Assembly (NCBI GenBank): GCA_947444305.1
Contig: CANEZP010000015.1
Span: 1-64,000 of the forward strand
Direction: 5' to 3'
Origin: Pseudobdellovibrionaceae bacterium
Lineage (GTDB): Bacteria > Bdellovibrionota > Bdellovibrionia > Bdellovibrionales > UBA1609
DNA length: 64,000 nt
Shown: positions 9,628 to 18,575 of the stretch, piece by piece
Layout of the letters: every line of letters begins with the position of its first letter
Position numbering within the stretch: the first letter of the stretch is position 1
Position numbers and translations under genes: made by a program
Notes under the pieces: generated by a model
Seen by the model: the letters and a program-made list of their open reading frames with translations, nothing else
Told to the model about the DNA's origin: nothing
The model's database searches: none

Positions 9628-10242
9628 TTATTCGACCACAATATACTTACCGCGACCGAGGTCAACGCGAAGTGAATGAAGGCCCGGCACCCGGCGCCGC
9701 AAGTTTTCCAAGAGTGATCGGGACCATTCTATTTCGCTTAAAACCAAATCCGCGGTGAATTCGGCGTGCGTGTCCTTAACCGATTGCGTTACTAGTTCAC
9801 GCGAAAAGATTAAGCCGCTTTCATCGGGCACGCCTTTTATCGTAAGCCGAAGATTCATAACGTCGAATTCGATTCGCATTCCGGCCCCGTCAACTGTGCA
9901 GGCGAGCCGGTCGGTTTCGTGAACGGTAAGAAACCGAAAGCGTTCATCAAGGAACTTTTGGCCAAGATACTGGGTGACCGCTTCAAGGGTCGATGCCTTG
10001 TCGGCAAATTCGGGCAGATCAACGAATAAACAGCGATGATCGAGTAGCGCTTTGATGGCCTTAAGCGGAGCTTCGAGTTCGGATTCACTTACCGGCCCGC
10101 CGATTTCGATACGCCAGTTACCGCCGACCCCTTCGCTCGAGGCGAGCTCGCCGTAGCGCTTAGCATTTTCGTTTTGACTCCACCGGCTATTCCAATAGCG
10201 GGCGGCCAAGCTGGTGTAAACGGACTTTGAGAGCAGGACCAT
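9628..10242 (-). CDS. 6-pyruvoyltetrahydropterin synthase-like (QueD/PTPS fold) protein lacking zinc histidines
   Basis: 204 residues. Residues about 5-115 follow the PTPS/QueD pattern: an N-terminal strand (SVYTSLAARYWN), YGELASSEGVGGNWRIEI where active enzymes have a GHNY segment, LLDHRCL matching the conserved LDH..LN, STLEAVTQYL matching the PT.EN.A helix, and VHETDRLACTVDG matching the ET...A.Y segment. The zinc-binding histidines of the family are missing (ARYWN and GGNW stand in their places). Residues about 118-204 may be a second, more degenerate copy (GVPDESGLIF, then SEIEWSRSLL). Probably not a normal synthase. First gene of the group leading to gpmA. Confidence 0.5.
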   Translation of the reverse strand: MVLLSKSVYTSLAARYWNSRWSQNENAKRYGELASSEGVGGNWRIEIGGPVSESELEAPLKAIKALLDHRCLFVDLPEFADKASTLEAVTQYLGQKFLDERFRFLTVHETDRLACTVDGAGMRIEFDVMNLRLTIKGVPDESGLIFSRELVTQSVKDTHAEFTADLVLSEIEWSRSLLENLRRRVPGLHSLRVDLGRGKYIVVE

Positions 10243-10332
10243 CCGCTGTTTATGCAGAATTTAATCCGGTTCCGCAACCGGAATAGGCCAATTTCACTTG
10301 AAAGTTGCTTCATTTTTGAGAACACTTCTCTT

Positions 10333-12006
10333 ATGCAAAAAACTTGGCTGAAGTCCTACCCTAAAGATGTCGCTCACGAAGTTAACATCAACCAGTTTCA
10401 GAGCGTGCCTGAACTCTTCGACGAAAGTGTAAACAAGTATCGCGACCGCGACGCTTTCGTGAATATGGGCACGGCTATTAGCTTCGAAGATTTGAATTAT
10501 CTCTCGGCGGATTTTGCTTCGTTCTTCCAAAACGTCGCCGGCCTAAAGAAAGGCGACCGAGTCGCGATTCAAATGCCCAATTTGCTGCAATACCCGATCG
10601 TGTTGTACGGAGCCCTACGTGCCGGCCTGATCGTGGTGAACACCAACCCTTTGTACACCGCCCGCGAGATGAAGCACCAATTCAACGACGCCGGCGTAAA
10701 AGCGATCGTTATCTTAGCCAACTCGGCGCACCTGCTTGAACAGATCTTAGCCGAGACCAAAATCGAAACCGTGGTCGTCACCGGCGTGGGCGACATGCTC
10801 GGGTTTCCCAAAAGCTTACTCGTGAACGGTGTCGTTAAGTACGTCAAAAAGATGGTGCCCGATTACAACCTTCCTAACGCTTACACTTTTCACCACGCCT
10901 TAGATCTCGGCGGTGAAAAAAGCTTTCGCCCCGAGCGCTGCAAACCGACGGACGTGGCCTTCCTGCAGTACACGGGCGGTACGACCGGAGTTTCAAAAGG
11001 GGCCATGCTCACTCACCGCAATATTATCGCGAACATGCTTCAAGTTCGTGAGTGGATGAAGCCATTGCTAAAAGCCGGTGAAGAAACCGCGATATTGGCG
11101 CTCCCCCTTTACCACATCTTTTCGCTGACGGTGAACGGCCTGTTTATGCTTTATTACGGCGGCACGAATCTGATGATTACCAATCCGCGCGACATTCCCG
11201 GGTTCATCAAGACTCTGCGAAAGAATCACTTCACCGTGTTCCCCGGCTTAAATACTTTATTCAACGGCCTCATGAACAACGCCGACTTCGATAAGGTGAA
11301 TTGGAAGACGTTAAAACTGAGCGTCGCCGGCGGGATGGCGTTACAAAAAGTCGTGGCCGAAAAATGGAAGACCCGTACGCAAACACTTATCATCGAAGGT
11401 TACGGCTTAACCGAAACGGCGCCGGTCGCCGCGGCCAATCCGGTCGACGGCAGTGATCGTGTGGGCTCCATCGGCCTACCGCTGCCGAGCACCGAGATGA
11501 TGCTTGCCACCGACGACGGCAAACCGTCGGCCCCCGGTGAGTCGGGTGAAATTTGGATTCGTGGCCCGCAGGTGATGAAAGGTTATTGGGAGCGTCCCGA
11601 TGAAACCGCAGCGGCCGTCAACGAAGAAGGCTGGTTCAAAAGCGGCGATATCGGCATCACCGAAGAAGGCGGCTTCTTTCGCATCGTCGATCGTAAGAAA
11701 GATATGATTTTAGTTTCAGGCTTCAACGTCTACCCGAACGAGATTGAAGACGTCGTAGCCGGTCATCCGAAAGTCTTGGAAGTTGCGGCAATAGGCGTTG
11801 CCGATAAGAATTCGACCGAAGTCGTAAAGATCTTTGTCGTGCCGCGCGATCCGTCACTCACCGTCGAAGAAATTCTCACCTTCTGCAAAGCGAATCTGAC
11901 CGGATACAAATTGCCGAAGCACGTCGAATTCCGTAAAGAATTGCCTAAGACTCCGGTCGGAAAAATTCTTCGCCGCGAATTACGTGACGCCGAAAAAGCA
12001 AAGTGA
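10333..12006 (+). CDS. fadD: Long-chain fatty-acid-CoA ligase (FadD-like)
   Basis: Activates fatty acids to acyl-CoA with ATP, through an acyl-adenylate; cytoplasmic, peripheral to the membrane. 557 residues from the ATG at 10333, close to E. coli FadD; a longer frame to 10252 lacks a ribosome-binding site. Adenylate-forming motifs: YTGGTTGVSKGAMLTHRN (about 213-230), GYGLTETAP, and the ATP-binding GWFKSGDIG followed by FRIVDRKKDMI; the C-terminal catalytic lysine sits in PKTPVGKILRRELR. Divergent from the PTPS-like gene with about 90 bp between them. Confidence 0.92.
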   Translation: MQKTWLKSYPKDVAHEVNINQFQSVPELFDESVNKYRDRDAFVNMGTAISFEDLNYLSADFASFFQNVAGLKKGDRVAIQMPNLLQYPIVLYGALRAGLIVVNTNPLYTAREMKHQFNDAGVKAIVILANSAHLLEQILAETKIETVVVTGVGDMLGFPKSLLVNGVVKYVKKMVPDYNLPNAYTFHHALDLGGEKSFRPERCKPTDVAFLQYTGGTTGVSKGAMLTHRNIIANMLQVREWMKPLLKAGEETAILALPLYHIFSLTVNGLFMLYYGGTNLMITNPRDIPGFIKTLRKNHFTVFPGLNTLFNGLMNNADFDKVNWKTLKLSVAGGMALQKVVAEKWKTRTQTLIIEGYGLTETAPVAAANPVDGSDRVGSIGLPLPSTEMMLATDDGKPSAPGESGEIWIRGPQVMKGYWERPDETAAAVNEEGWFKSGDIGITEEGGFFRIVDRKKDMILVSGFNVYPNEIEDVVAGHPKVLEVAAIGVADKNSTEVVKIFVVPRDPSLTVEEILTFCKANLTGYKLPKHVEFRKELPKTPVGKILRRELRDAEKAK

Positions 12007-12031
12007 GCGGCGACCAAAGTTGAATCTTAGC

Positions 12032-12068
12032 AAGATCCCCGGTAACACTCGTTGCACAGGGGGATCTT
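12032..12068 (+). promoter_or_regulatory. Intergenic hairpin covering the ribosome-binding site of the MlaC-like gene
   Basis: Perfect arms AAGATCCCC (12032-12040) and GGGGATCTT (12060-12068) enclose a 19-nt loop. The 3' arm includes most of AGGGGG, the only Shine-Dalgarno-like sequence before the ATG at 12073. No U-run follows the stem, so a simple terminator for the upstream acyl-CoA ligase is not supported. It may attenuate or gate translation; the role is inferred. Confidence 0.5.
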
Positions 12069-12072
12069 CATT

Positions 12073-12636
12073 ATGCAAAAAACTTTTCTTGCGCTCGCGT
12101 TCGCCTACCAATCCGTGGCGTACGCAGGTCCGGTCGAATCCGTAACGGCCCTGACCGGTAAATTGATGAGCATTCTTAGCGGCGTTAACGAACAACAGAA
12201 AATCACGGATTTGTGCACGCTGGTCCAATCCGATCTCGATAACGAAACGATTGCTTCCACGCTGTTGGGGCCCTACGAGGACTTAGCCACCGACGCGGCC
12301 GGTGTCGCTGATTTCAAGAAGTCTGTTGCGTCGGTCATCATGGATCAATTTTACGGCTTGCTGCAGGACAAGGGCGGCGCGCCGTTTATGATCGGCGGTA
12401 CGGTACCTAAGGGCAGCGGGAAGACCGGGGTCAAAATCACGATCGGCAGCGCCAATTTCGTCGTCACCGTCTTGCGCGCCAACGATAAAGTCGTGGACGT
12501 CGAGTGGAATAATTTTTCGATCGTGAACTTGAAGCGAGATGAGTTTCAGCGGGAACTTCGCGATTTGCGTAGCGACAAGCCGGTCTCGGCTTTGGAGGCC
12601 CGCTTAAACAACCAGGGCGTCAATAAGTGTAGATAG
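12073..12636 (+). CDS. MlaC/Ttg2D-like periplasmic protein
   Basis: 187 residues from the ATG at 12073 with a clear signal peptide (KTFLALAFAYQSVAYA, cleavage AYA-G). The mature part resembles the MlaC phospholipid-shuttle family: an early helix, then a region like ADFKKSVASVIMDQFYGLL (MlaC proteins have F...F..LL...Y here), and a C-terminal strand-helix block (VVDVEWNNFSIVNLKRDEF) matching the DV.I.G.SL..NYR.QF pattern. No other mla gene is adjacent. It follows the acyl-CoA ligase and is preceded by a hairpin. The similarity is moderate; another secreted lipid-binding protein is possible. Confidence 0.5.
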   Translation: MQKTFLALAFAYQSVAYAGPVESVTALTGKLMSILSGVNEQQKITDLCTLVQSDLDNETIASTLLGPYEDLATDAAGVADFKKSVASVIMDQFYGLLQDKGGAPFMIGGTVPKGSGKTGVKITIGSANFVVTVLRANDKVVDVEWNNFSIVNLKRDEFQRELRDLRSDKPVSALEARLNNQGVNKCR

Positions 12637-12668
12637 ACTTTCACGCGGGGTTTGCTACTCTTTTCCGA

Positions 12669-14066
12669 ATGGAACCTCGCGATTATAGCCCGACCAAAAA
12701 AGCGTTACAGATCAATCTCGATGAATCGGTTTACGGCACCTTTGCCGAAATCGGTGCCGGCCAGGAAGTCGCCCGCCATTTCTTCCAGGCCGGACGCGCC
12801 TCACACACGATAGCAAAAACTATCTCCGCGTACGATATGACCTTTAGCGATCACATCTACGGTAAAGAAAGCCGCTACGTGTGTGAGCCGCGCTTGAACA
12901 AGATGCTTGATCACGAATTCTCGTTGCTGCAAGAACGCCTCGGCGGGCGCGCTTCGAAAACGAGATTCTTTGCCTTTGCCGACACCGTCGCCACATCGGC
13001 CGCCGAAGACTCCGGCTCGCGCTCGCACGGCTGGCTAGGCATTCGCTACCAGTCGCGTCCGGGTGGTCCCGCGAATACAATCGTGTTGCACGTTAAACTC
13101 TGGGATCGTTTTCGCCTTCAACAACAAGATGCCCTAGGAATTTTGGGCGTTAATCTCATTCACATGGCCTTCAACCCGCCCGCCCGCGCGGAGGAACGCA
13201 TAACCTACTTACTCGATTCGTTGAATAACAAACGGATCGAAGTGAACATGATTAAAGTTTCTGGGCCGGACCTGCAGCATCTCGACAATCGATTGCTCTC
13301 GCTCGAGTTGGTAAAGCAGGGCCTGACCGAGGCCGTGCTGTTCGGGCCCAATTCCGAAGTCTTGCACGCGGCCGACGAACTTTTCAGGCAGCCGGTTTTG
13401 ATCCAGCGGGGAACCTTCCGTCCCATTACGACCGCTAATCTAGAGATCACGCAAAAAGTCCTCGCGCAATTTAAGCAGCATCCGTTAGTCGAAGGCAAGA
13501 TCCCGCGGGTGCTTTTTGAAATCACCATGAACAGCTTATCCGCCGCGGGTGGCTCGGTGAACGACGAAGATTTTCTACACCGGGTGGACACATTGGCGGC
13601 GCTCGGACAGGAAGTTTTGATTTCGAACTTTGCGCTGTTTTACCAAATGAAGGCTTTTCTACGTTTCATAACCGATCAAGCGATCGGAATCGTCGTCGGC
13701 GCAGCGCTGTTGCCTAAAATGCTCGACGAAAAGTTTTACGCGACTTTGCCCGGCGGAATCATGGAAGGCATGAGCCGGCTCTTCGACGACAAAACCCGCG
13801 TCTTCGTTTTTCCGTCCAAGGACGATAAAATTTGCGCAACCGCCTCGACCTTCAATCCCGGACCACGCTTAAATTATTTGTATAAACATCTGATGCATAA
13901 CGAATGGATCAGCGACATTTTGAATTGCGACGAGATCGACACGACCGTTTATTCAAGTCAGGTGCGCGAATGGATGGTTGCGCGCGATCCCCGTTGGAAG
14001 AAATATGTGCCCGAGAAAGCGCGTGCTTTAATCGAAGAGCGGCAGCTGTTCGGCTACCGGCCTTAA
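12669..14066 (+). CDS. Conserved cytoplasmic protein of unknown function
   Basis: 465 residues. It opens with a strongly patterned N-terminus (ALQINLDESVYGTFAEIGAG, then QEVARHFFQAG, TIAKTISAYDMTFSDHIYG), which I recall from a widespread protein family found in Bacteroidetes and others. That family is often labelled nicotinate-nucleotide adenylyltransferase or left hypothetical; I see no HXGH nucleotidyltransferase motif to support the label. A middle block (HGWLGIRYQ) and a lysine-rich end follow. No signal peptide or membrane segment. It lies 32 bp after the MlaC-like gene; the Shine-Dalgarno is weak. Function unknown. Confidence 0.7.
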   Translation: MEPRDYSPTKKALQINLDESVYGTFAEIGAGQEVARHFFQAGRASHTIAKTISAYDMTFSDHIYGKESRYVCEPRLNKMLDHEFSLLQERLGGRASKTRFFAFADTVATSAAEDSGSRSHGWLGIRYQSRPGGPANTIVLHVKLWDRFRLQQQDALGILGVNLIHMAFNPPARAEERITYLLDSLNNKRIEVNMIKVSGPDLQHLDNRLLSLELVKQGLTEAVLFGPNSEVLHAADELFRQPVLIQRGTFRPITTANLEITQKVLAQFKQHPLVEGKIPRVLFEITMNSLSAAGGSVNDEDFLHRVDTLAALGQEVLISNFALFYQMKAFLRFITDQAIGIVVGAALLPKMLDEKFYATLPGGIMEGMSRLFDDKTRVFVFPSKDDKICATASTFNPGPRLNYLYKHLMHNEWISDILNCDEIDTTVYSSQVREWMVARDPRWKKYVPEKARALIEERQLFGYRP

Positions 14067-14213
14067 GCGCAGTCAAGCGCCGTCACGCTATTAGCCGCTC
14101 GCCAAAACGGCTAGTAAATATAACTTATGTACAACGCTACGTTTAAATTCCAGAAAAGAAATATCGCGTTGGCTCGGTGGTAAACCATCGGTCACCAGCT
14201 CGCAATCGAAAAA

Positions 14214-15701
14214 TTATTTCAGCGTGCCTAACCAGTGCGACAAACACGCGACCGTTTGGCCGCTGCCGCCGCCTTCGAGCCACGCGCCCTCGGGCGAATC
14301 ACGCCATTGGTAGATATCCAAGTGCGCCCACGGAACATCGCGCACGAAGCGCTCTAAAAACAATGCCGCCGTGATCGCGCTACCGAAACCGTCGGTCGCG
14401 TTCACGCAATCGGCGAAACCGGATGAGCTGCTGCTGTTATAGCGCTGGAACAATGGCATCACCCAATTCAAATCACCGACGGCTTGCCCGGAAGCGTGAA
14501 TCGCCGCCGCTAATTTTGGATCATTGGCAAAGAGCCCCGCGAGTTGCGTGCCCAACGCCACTTTGATCGCGCCGGTTAAAGTGGCCACGTCGACGACGTA
14601 GCGGGGTTTTTCTTTCGCGGTGACGGCAACGTCGATGACGTCGGCCATGACCAAACGTCCCTCGGCATCGGTATTATGAATCTCAACGCTTAGACCGTTA
14701 CGCGCGGTTAGCACATCGGAAGGGCGCATCGCTTCGGCGCTCACCGCGTTTTCGGCCAGCGCGAGGTAGGCATCAAGCGATTGCTTAATTCCGGTGCGCG
14801 CGGCCCAGTAAAGAAGCCCGAATACCGAGGCCGAACCACCCATGTCCTTTTTCATCAAGCGCATGCCCGAGGATGGCTTGATATCTAAACCACCGGTGTC
14901 AAAGGTCACGCCCTTGCCGACGAAAGCCACCGTCTTGCGGCCACCGGGCGGACGGTATTTCATGTGCACCATGCGCGGCGGGGTGGCCGAACCTTGGCCC
15001 ACGCCGGAGATCAGCCCCATGCCCTCGCTCGCCAATTTTTTATCGTCCCAAACTTCAACCTTTACCAATTTCAGACCCTTCAAGAACTCTTGCGCGAAAT
15101 TGGCGTAAGTAACCGGATTGAGTTCGTTCGGCGGGAGATTCACGAGATGACGGCTGATGTTCATGCCGGTGCCGAGCAGCGCAAGTTCGGTAATTTGCTT
15201 GGCCGGCAGCGGGCGGCCATTGTGCTTGAGGTTCAAACGCACTTTCGAGAGATCACCTTTTACGATCCGCTTGTAACGATAGAGCGCAAGCTCGAGCCCG
15301 ACCAACGCCCAAGGTAGTTCAACATTGCTAAGCTGAAGATCGATTTCCGCGAACTCGACGTCGGCGCGCTCGAGCGTGGCGATCACCGCGCCCATCGCGT
15401 CGCGCACGCGTGCGGGCGCGCGGCTCTTAAGCGCGGGATCTCTTTCATTTTCGGGGCCGGCGAGCGGCGAAACCAACATCTTCACGCGATTCGCGGTATC
15501 GCTGACGCGCACGACGTTCGAAGCGTTTGCGTCGGTGTCGATGAAGTCGGCTTTCCAAATCTTAGGCGCGATGGCCCGCTTGCCTAGGTGAACGATGACG
15601 CTTGCTGATTTCTGACCCGCACCCGCCTCGGTACTTACATGTTGCAAGACCAGCGGATCGTGGGACAGTCCCCAAAACTTTTTAGCGGATTTAACGGCCA
15701 T
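14214..15701 (-). CDS. pepA: Leucyl aminopeptidase, peptidase family M17
   Basis: Di-metal cytoplasmic exopeptidase that removes N-terminal residues from peptides. 495 residues, the family's usual size. Metal-site and catalytic blocks are intact: GKGVTFDTGGLDIKPS (about 265-280), MKKDMGGSASV, and the M17 signature NTDAEGRLVMADV (about 340). The last part carries the usual C-terminal active-site wall (VATLTGAIKVALG and later blocks). The ATG at 15701 has AAGGAAA upstream. Divergent from the EEP-family gene with about 40 bp between the starts. Confidence 0.94.
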   Translation of the reverse strand: MAVKSAKKFWGLSHDPLVLQHVSTEAGAGQKSASVIVHLGKRAIAPKIWKADFIDTDANASNVVRVSDTANRVKMLVSPLAGPENERDPALKSRAPARVRDAMGAVIATLERADVEFAEIDLQLSNVELPWALVGLELALYRYKRIVKGDLSKVRLNLKHNGRPLPAKQITELALLGTGMNISRHLVNLPPNELNPVTYANFAQEFLKGLKLVKVEVWDDKKLASEGMGLISGVGQGSATPPRMVHMKYRPPGGRKTVAFVGKGVTFDTGGLDIKPSSGMRLMKKDMGGSASVFGLLYWAARTGIKQSLDAYLALAENAVSAEAMRPSDVLTARNGLSVEIHNTDAEGRLVMADVIDVAVTAKEKPRYVVDVATLTGAIKVALGTQLAGLFANDPKLAAAIHASGQAVGDLNWVMPLFQRYNSSSSSGFADCVNATDGFGSAITAALFLERFVRDVPWAHLDIYQWRDSPEGAWLEGGGSGQTVACLSHWLGTLK

Positions 15702-15741
15702 CTCGTTTCCTTTCCGAATGTTCGTTCGCTATCATATTCCC

Positions 15742-16764
15742 ATGTCCCAATCCCGCTCAAACAATTTCAAAGTCGTTCAACTCAACGCCGAGAATCTTTT
15801 CCTCTTCTTAAGCGACAACACCGATCGCGATTGGAAGAACATGGGCGAAAAAGACTGGCAAAGGCTCTCGACCTCCAACGTGCCGAACAAGTCGCTGGTG
15901 AAGACCTTATGGCTGGCGGAGACCGTGCTCGACATGGACGCCGATATCGTCTGCATGAACGAAGTCGGTGGCATCGAAAGTCTGCACAACTTCGCCAAGT
16001 TATTTTTAAAAGGCAAATACGTGGCCCACCTGCTCGAAGGAAATTCGGATCGCGGCATCGACGTCGGCTTTCTGGTCCATCGTGATTTCTTGCATAAGGT
16101 CGAGTTGCGCACGCACAAAAACCGCCCCCTGGACTTCCTTTACCCTCACGAACGGGAGACGAATCTTTACTTCGAAGGCATGGCGCCCGAACGCCAGTTA
16201 AAGACCCACTATTTCTCGCGAGATTGTGCGGAACTCAGGGTTTACAAAGAAAACCAAGAAAGACCGGAGCTGATCGTCTTGAGCGTGCACTTAAAAAGTA
16301 AGCTCGACCCTGAGAACATCGATCCGCAAGGCAAACAGCGCCGCGAGGCCGAAGTGAAAACCTTGATGAAAATTTACGGCGAACTTCGCGCCGAATTTAC
16401 GCCGGCGACCAAGATCATCTTAGCCGGTGATTTTAACGGCAGCGCCCGGCGGGGGGCGATCGCCGAAGAGTTCGCCGCCATGGCCGACTCGGATTTAGAA
16501 AGCGTAATTGATCTAGCGGGCATCAGCGGCGAAGAAGCGGCGACGCAACTTCAATTCAACCGCGGCGGAGGCATGAACGCGCTCCAGATTGATTTTATTT
16601 TTATAAGCCCGGATTTAAAAAATGAATTGAGCCGCGCCGAAGTATTTCGCTACCGCAGTGATTTGAAAGTTGCTTTGCCCTTGCCTAAAACTTTAGAGCA
16701 ACGGACGTACCTTCCCTCGGATCACTTTCCGGTGCTCGCGACGTTTAACGATTTTCTCGGCTGA
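15742..16764 (+). CDS. Endonuclease/exonuclease/phosphatase (EEP) superfamily protein
   Basis: 340 residues from the ATG at 15742; an in-frame ATG at 15718 would add eight residues, and neither has a clear ribosome-binding site. EEP-fold motifs in order: VVQLNAENLF (metal-site Asn/Glu), CMNEVGG (catalytic Glu), VLSVHLKSKL, ILAGDFNG (Asp/Asn pair) and SDHFPVLA (catalytic Asp-His). No signal peptide, so probably cytoplasmic. The family spans DNases, phosphatases and sphingomyelinases, and the substrate cannot be told from sequence. Its stop abuts the convergent FKBP gene with no spacer. Confidence 0.88.
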   Translation: MSQSRSNNFKVVQLNAENLFLFLSDNTDRDWKNMGEKDWQRLSTSNVPNKSLVKTLWLAETVLDMDADIVCMNEVGGIESLHNFAKLFLKGKYVAHLLEGNSDRGIDVGFLVHRDFLHKVELRTHKNRPLDFLYPHERETNLYFEGMAPERQLKTHYFSRDCAELRVYKENQERPELIVLSVHLKSKLDPENIDPQGKQRREAEVKTLMKIYGELRAEFTPATKIILAGDFNGSARRGAIAEEFAAMADSDLESVIDLAGISGEEAATQLQFNRGGGMNALQIDFIFISPDLKNELSRAEVFRYRSDLKVALPLPKTLEQRTYLPSDHFPVLATFNDFLG

Positions 16765-17454
16765 TTATTTCTTCGCTTTCGCGGCGGGCGCTTTCACGTC
16801 GAGCAACTCGACGTCGAAGATCAAAACCGCATTGCCGGGGATCTGCTGGCGGGGCCGGTCGCCGTAACCGAGTTCGGGTGGAACGTAGAACACGGCCTTG
16901 CCGCCCTTTTTCAACATTTGCAATCCTTCGGTCCAACCGGGGATCACGCCCTTAAGCGGGAATTCGGCCGGCATATTGCGCTTGTACGAAGAATCGAATT
17001 CGGTGCCGTCGATCAAAGTGCCGCGGTAGTTCACGACGACGATATCATCGCCCTTAGGCGCGGCGCCGGTCCCAGGCTCGGTAATCTTATACTGCAAGCC
17101 GCTCGCGGTGACCTTGATGCCCTCGGCGTTTTTATTTTCCATTAAGAATTCGTCGGCTTTGGTTTTGTTCGTTTCCGATTGTGACTTTTGTTCTTTCTGG
17201 CGGTCTTCGCTTAGCTTCACCATCGCGGTTTGCATTTCGTCTTCGTTCAAGGCCGTCTCTTTGCCCTTGTATCCGTCGACGATGCCGCGGCTCAAGGCGC
17301 TTGAATCTAGATCGAGATTTTGTGACTTCAAGCTTTTGCCGAACTGCGCCCCGATCGTATAGCTCACTTGATCTTTAGGGGTTGAGGGCTTGCGATTGCA
17401 AGAGACCACCGAGAAGAGCGAAAGGGCGAGCAAAATCATGAAGCGTAATGGCAT
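16765..17454 (-). CDS. FKBP-type peptidyl-prolyl isomerase lipoprotein (Mip/FkpA-like)
   Basis: 229 residues. Lipoprotein signal with lipobox VVSC near residue 19. Residues about 25-105 form the helical dimerisation domain of FkpA/Mip proteins, starting VSYTIGAQFGKSLKSQ. Residues about 115-220 form the FKBP domain: ASGLQYKI, VVVNYRGTLIDGTEFDSSY, GVIPGWTEGLQ, and FYVPPELGYGDR before IPGNAVLIFDVELL. Periplasmic or outer-membrane folding helper. The ATG at 17454 has GGAG at suitable spacing. Convergent and contiguous with the EEP-family gene. Confidence 0.93.
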   Translation of the reverse strand: MPLRFMILLALSLFSVVSCNRKPSTPKDQVSYTIGAQFGKSLKSQNLDLDSSALSRGIVDGYKGKETALNEDEMQTAMVKLSEDRQKEQKSQSETNKTKADEFLMENKNAEGIKVTASGLQYKITEPGTGAAPKGDDIVVVNYRGTLIDGTEFDSSYKRNMPAEFPLKGVIPGWTEGLQMLKKGGKAVFYVPPELGYGDRPRQQIPGNAVLIFDVELLDVKAPAAKAKK

Positions 17455-17539
17455 GTGAGCACTCCGAAGATGTAATGCCTCATGCTAGCCAGGACCGTTC
17501 CTTGACACAAGCTCTTTGCTCCAGCATTTTTGACCCACC

Positions 17540-17923
17540 ATGTTTGAATCGACGACCAAAAAAATCAAGGTGGAAGTCCACCCGACGTACCTTCGCGACC
17601 AAAGCGATCCCGCACAAAACTATTATTACTTTTCATACAAAGTAAGGATCATTAACGAAGGCGAAAAACCGGTCCAATTGGTACGCCGCCACTGGGTGAT
17701 CAAAGATGCCTTCGGCGTGATGGAAGAAGTGAGCGGTGACGGGGTCGTCGGCATGCAGCCCATGCTCAAGCCGGGGGAGACCTTCGAGTATTCGTCCTTC
17801 TGTCCCCTCTCGACACCGACCGGCTCTATGCAAGGCACCTACTACATGAAGGGTTCCAACGGTGAGGAAATTGAAGTTGAGATCCCGTTATTTATTCTAA
17901 CCGAGCCGAATCACTATCACTGA
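17540..17923 (+). CDS. apaG: ApaG family protein
   Basis: 127 residues, normal for ApaG, a small immunoglobulin-fold (Fn3-like) cytoplasmic protein of unclear function, linked in enterobacteria to Ap4A metabolism and the ksgA operon. Seen: IKVEVHPTYL near the start, FSYKVRIINEG, LVRRHWVIKDAFG, the glycine motif GDGVVGMQP, and FEYSSFCPLSTPTGSMQGTY, all typical. Here it stands alone with no apaH or ksgA neighbour. Its 3' end overlaps the convergent thpR-like gene by 32 bp. Confidence 0.95.
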   Translation: MFESTTKKIKVEVHPTYLRDQSDPAQNYYYFSYKVRIINEGEKPVQLVRRHWVIKDAFGVMEEVSGDGVVGMQPMLKPGETFEYSSFCPLSTPTGSMQGTYYMKGSNGEEIEVEIPLFILTEPNHYH

Positions 17924-18482
17924 CGGCGACTACTTTACGAAATTGCGGCATGTACTTCTGAATATTTCCTTGCAGCACGGATTCGAACAACACAACTTCT
18001 GAAATTCCGTAGTCACCGAAGTGCTTGCGCCCGCCAAGCTGTACGAGGTCGGAAAGATTCATCGTGTTCCGAAATCGCGCGAGGGTCAGGTGCGGCTTAA
18101 ATTCGCGGCCCGAGAGCGCAAAGCCGGCCGCGGTCAGACGTCGCGCGAGATCGGCCTGCAAATCCAAAAAATCTTGGCTCTCCTGCACGCCGATCCACAA
18201 CACGCGTCCCTCGTCGCTCGAGGGAAACGCGCCGAGACCATGCATGCGCAGGTGCACGGGCAAGGCCGGTGTCCATTCTTCAAGCAGCGCTTTAAGATCG
18301 TTCGCTTGCCCCGGCACAAGCTCACCCAAGAACTGTACGGTGACGTGCCATAGCGCGGGCGGAGTCCAACGAACGTCTTGCTTGCGCCCTTCGGTCGTTC
18401 GCTTCAATTTTCCCATGAGTTGTTTCAACTCCGGGTTAAGATTCAAATCTTTAGGCACAACGGCGATAAATTGGCGTCCCAC
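17892..18482 (-). CDS. thpR: RNA 2',3'-cyclic phosphodiesterase (2H phosphoesterase, ThpR/LigT family)
   Basis: 196 residues from a GTG at 18482, supported by GGAGG 10 nt upstream. The paired HXT motifs of the 2H family are both present: HVTVQFLGEL (about 50) and HLTLARFRN (about 140), after the typical opening FIAVVPKDL. Family members open 2',3'-cyclic phosphates and can ligate tRNA halves in vitro. The last 32 bp are shared with apaG on the other strand, so the C-terminus is encoded antisense to ApaG's. Confidence 0.92.
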   Translation of the reverse strand: MGRQFIAVVPKDLNLNPELKQLMGKLKRTTEGRKQDVRWTPPALWHVTVQFLGELVPGQANDLKALLEEWTPALPVHLRMHGLGAFPSSDEGRVLWIGVQESQDFLDLQADLARRLTAAGFALSGREFKPHLTLARFRNTMNLSDLVQLGGRKHFGDYGISEVVLFESVLQGNIQKYMPQFRKVVAVSDSDSARLE

Positions 18483-18575
18483 AAAAAATTCCTCCGCCTT
18501 CTAGTCTGAACATAATTCCAGAGGGAGGGGAAGCCTTGACCGTCTTCATGGGCGCGTGCGACTGGTGAGACCCCT

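Noticed and set aside
12669-14066. Nicotinate-nucleotide adenylyltransferase
   Set aside because: The common automatic name is not supported; no HXGH motif was found in the sequence.
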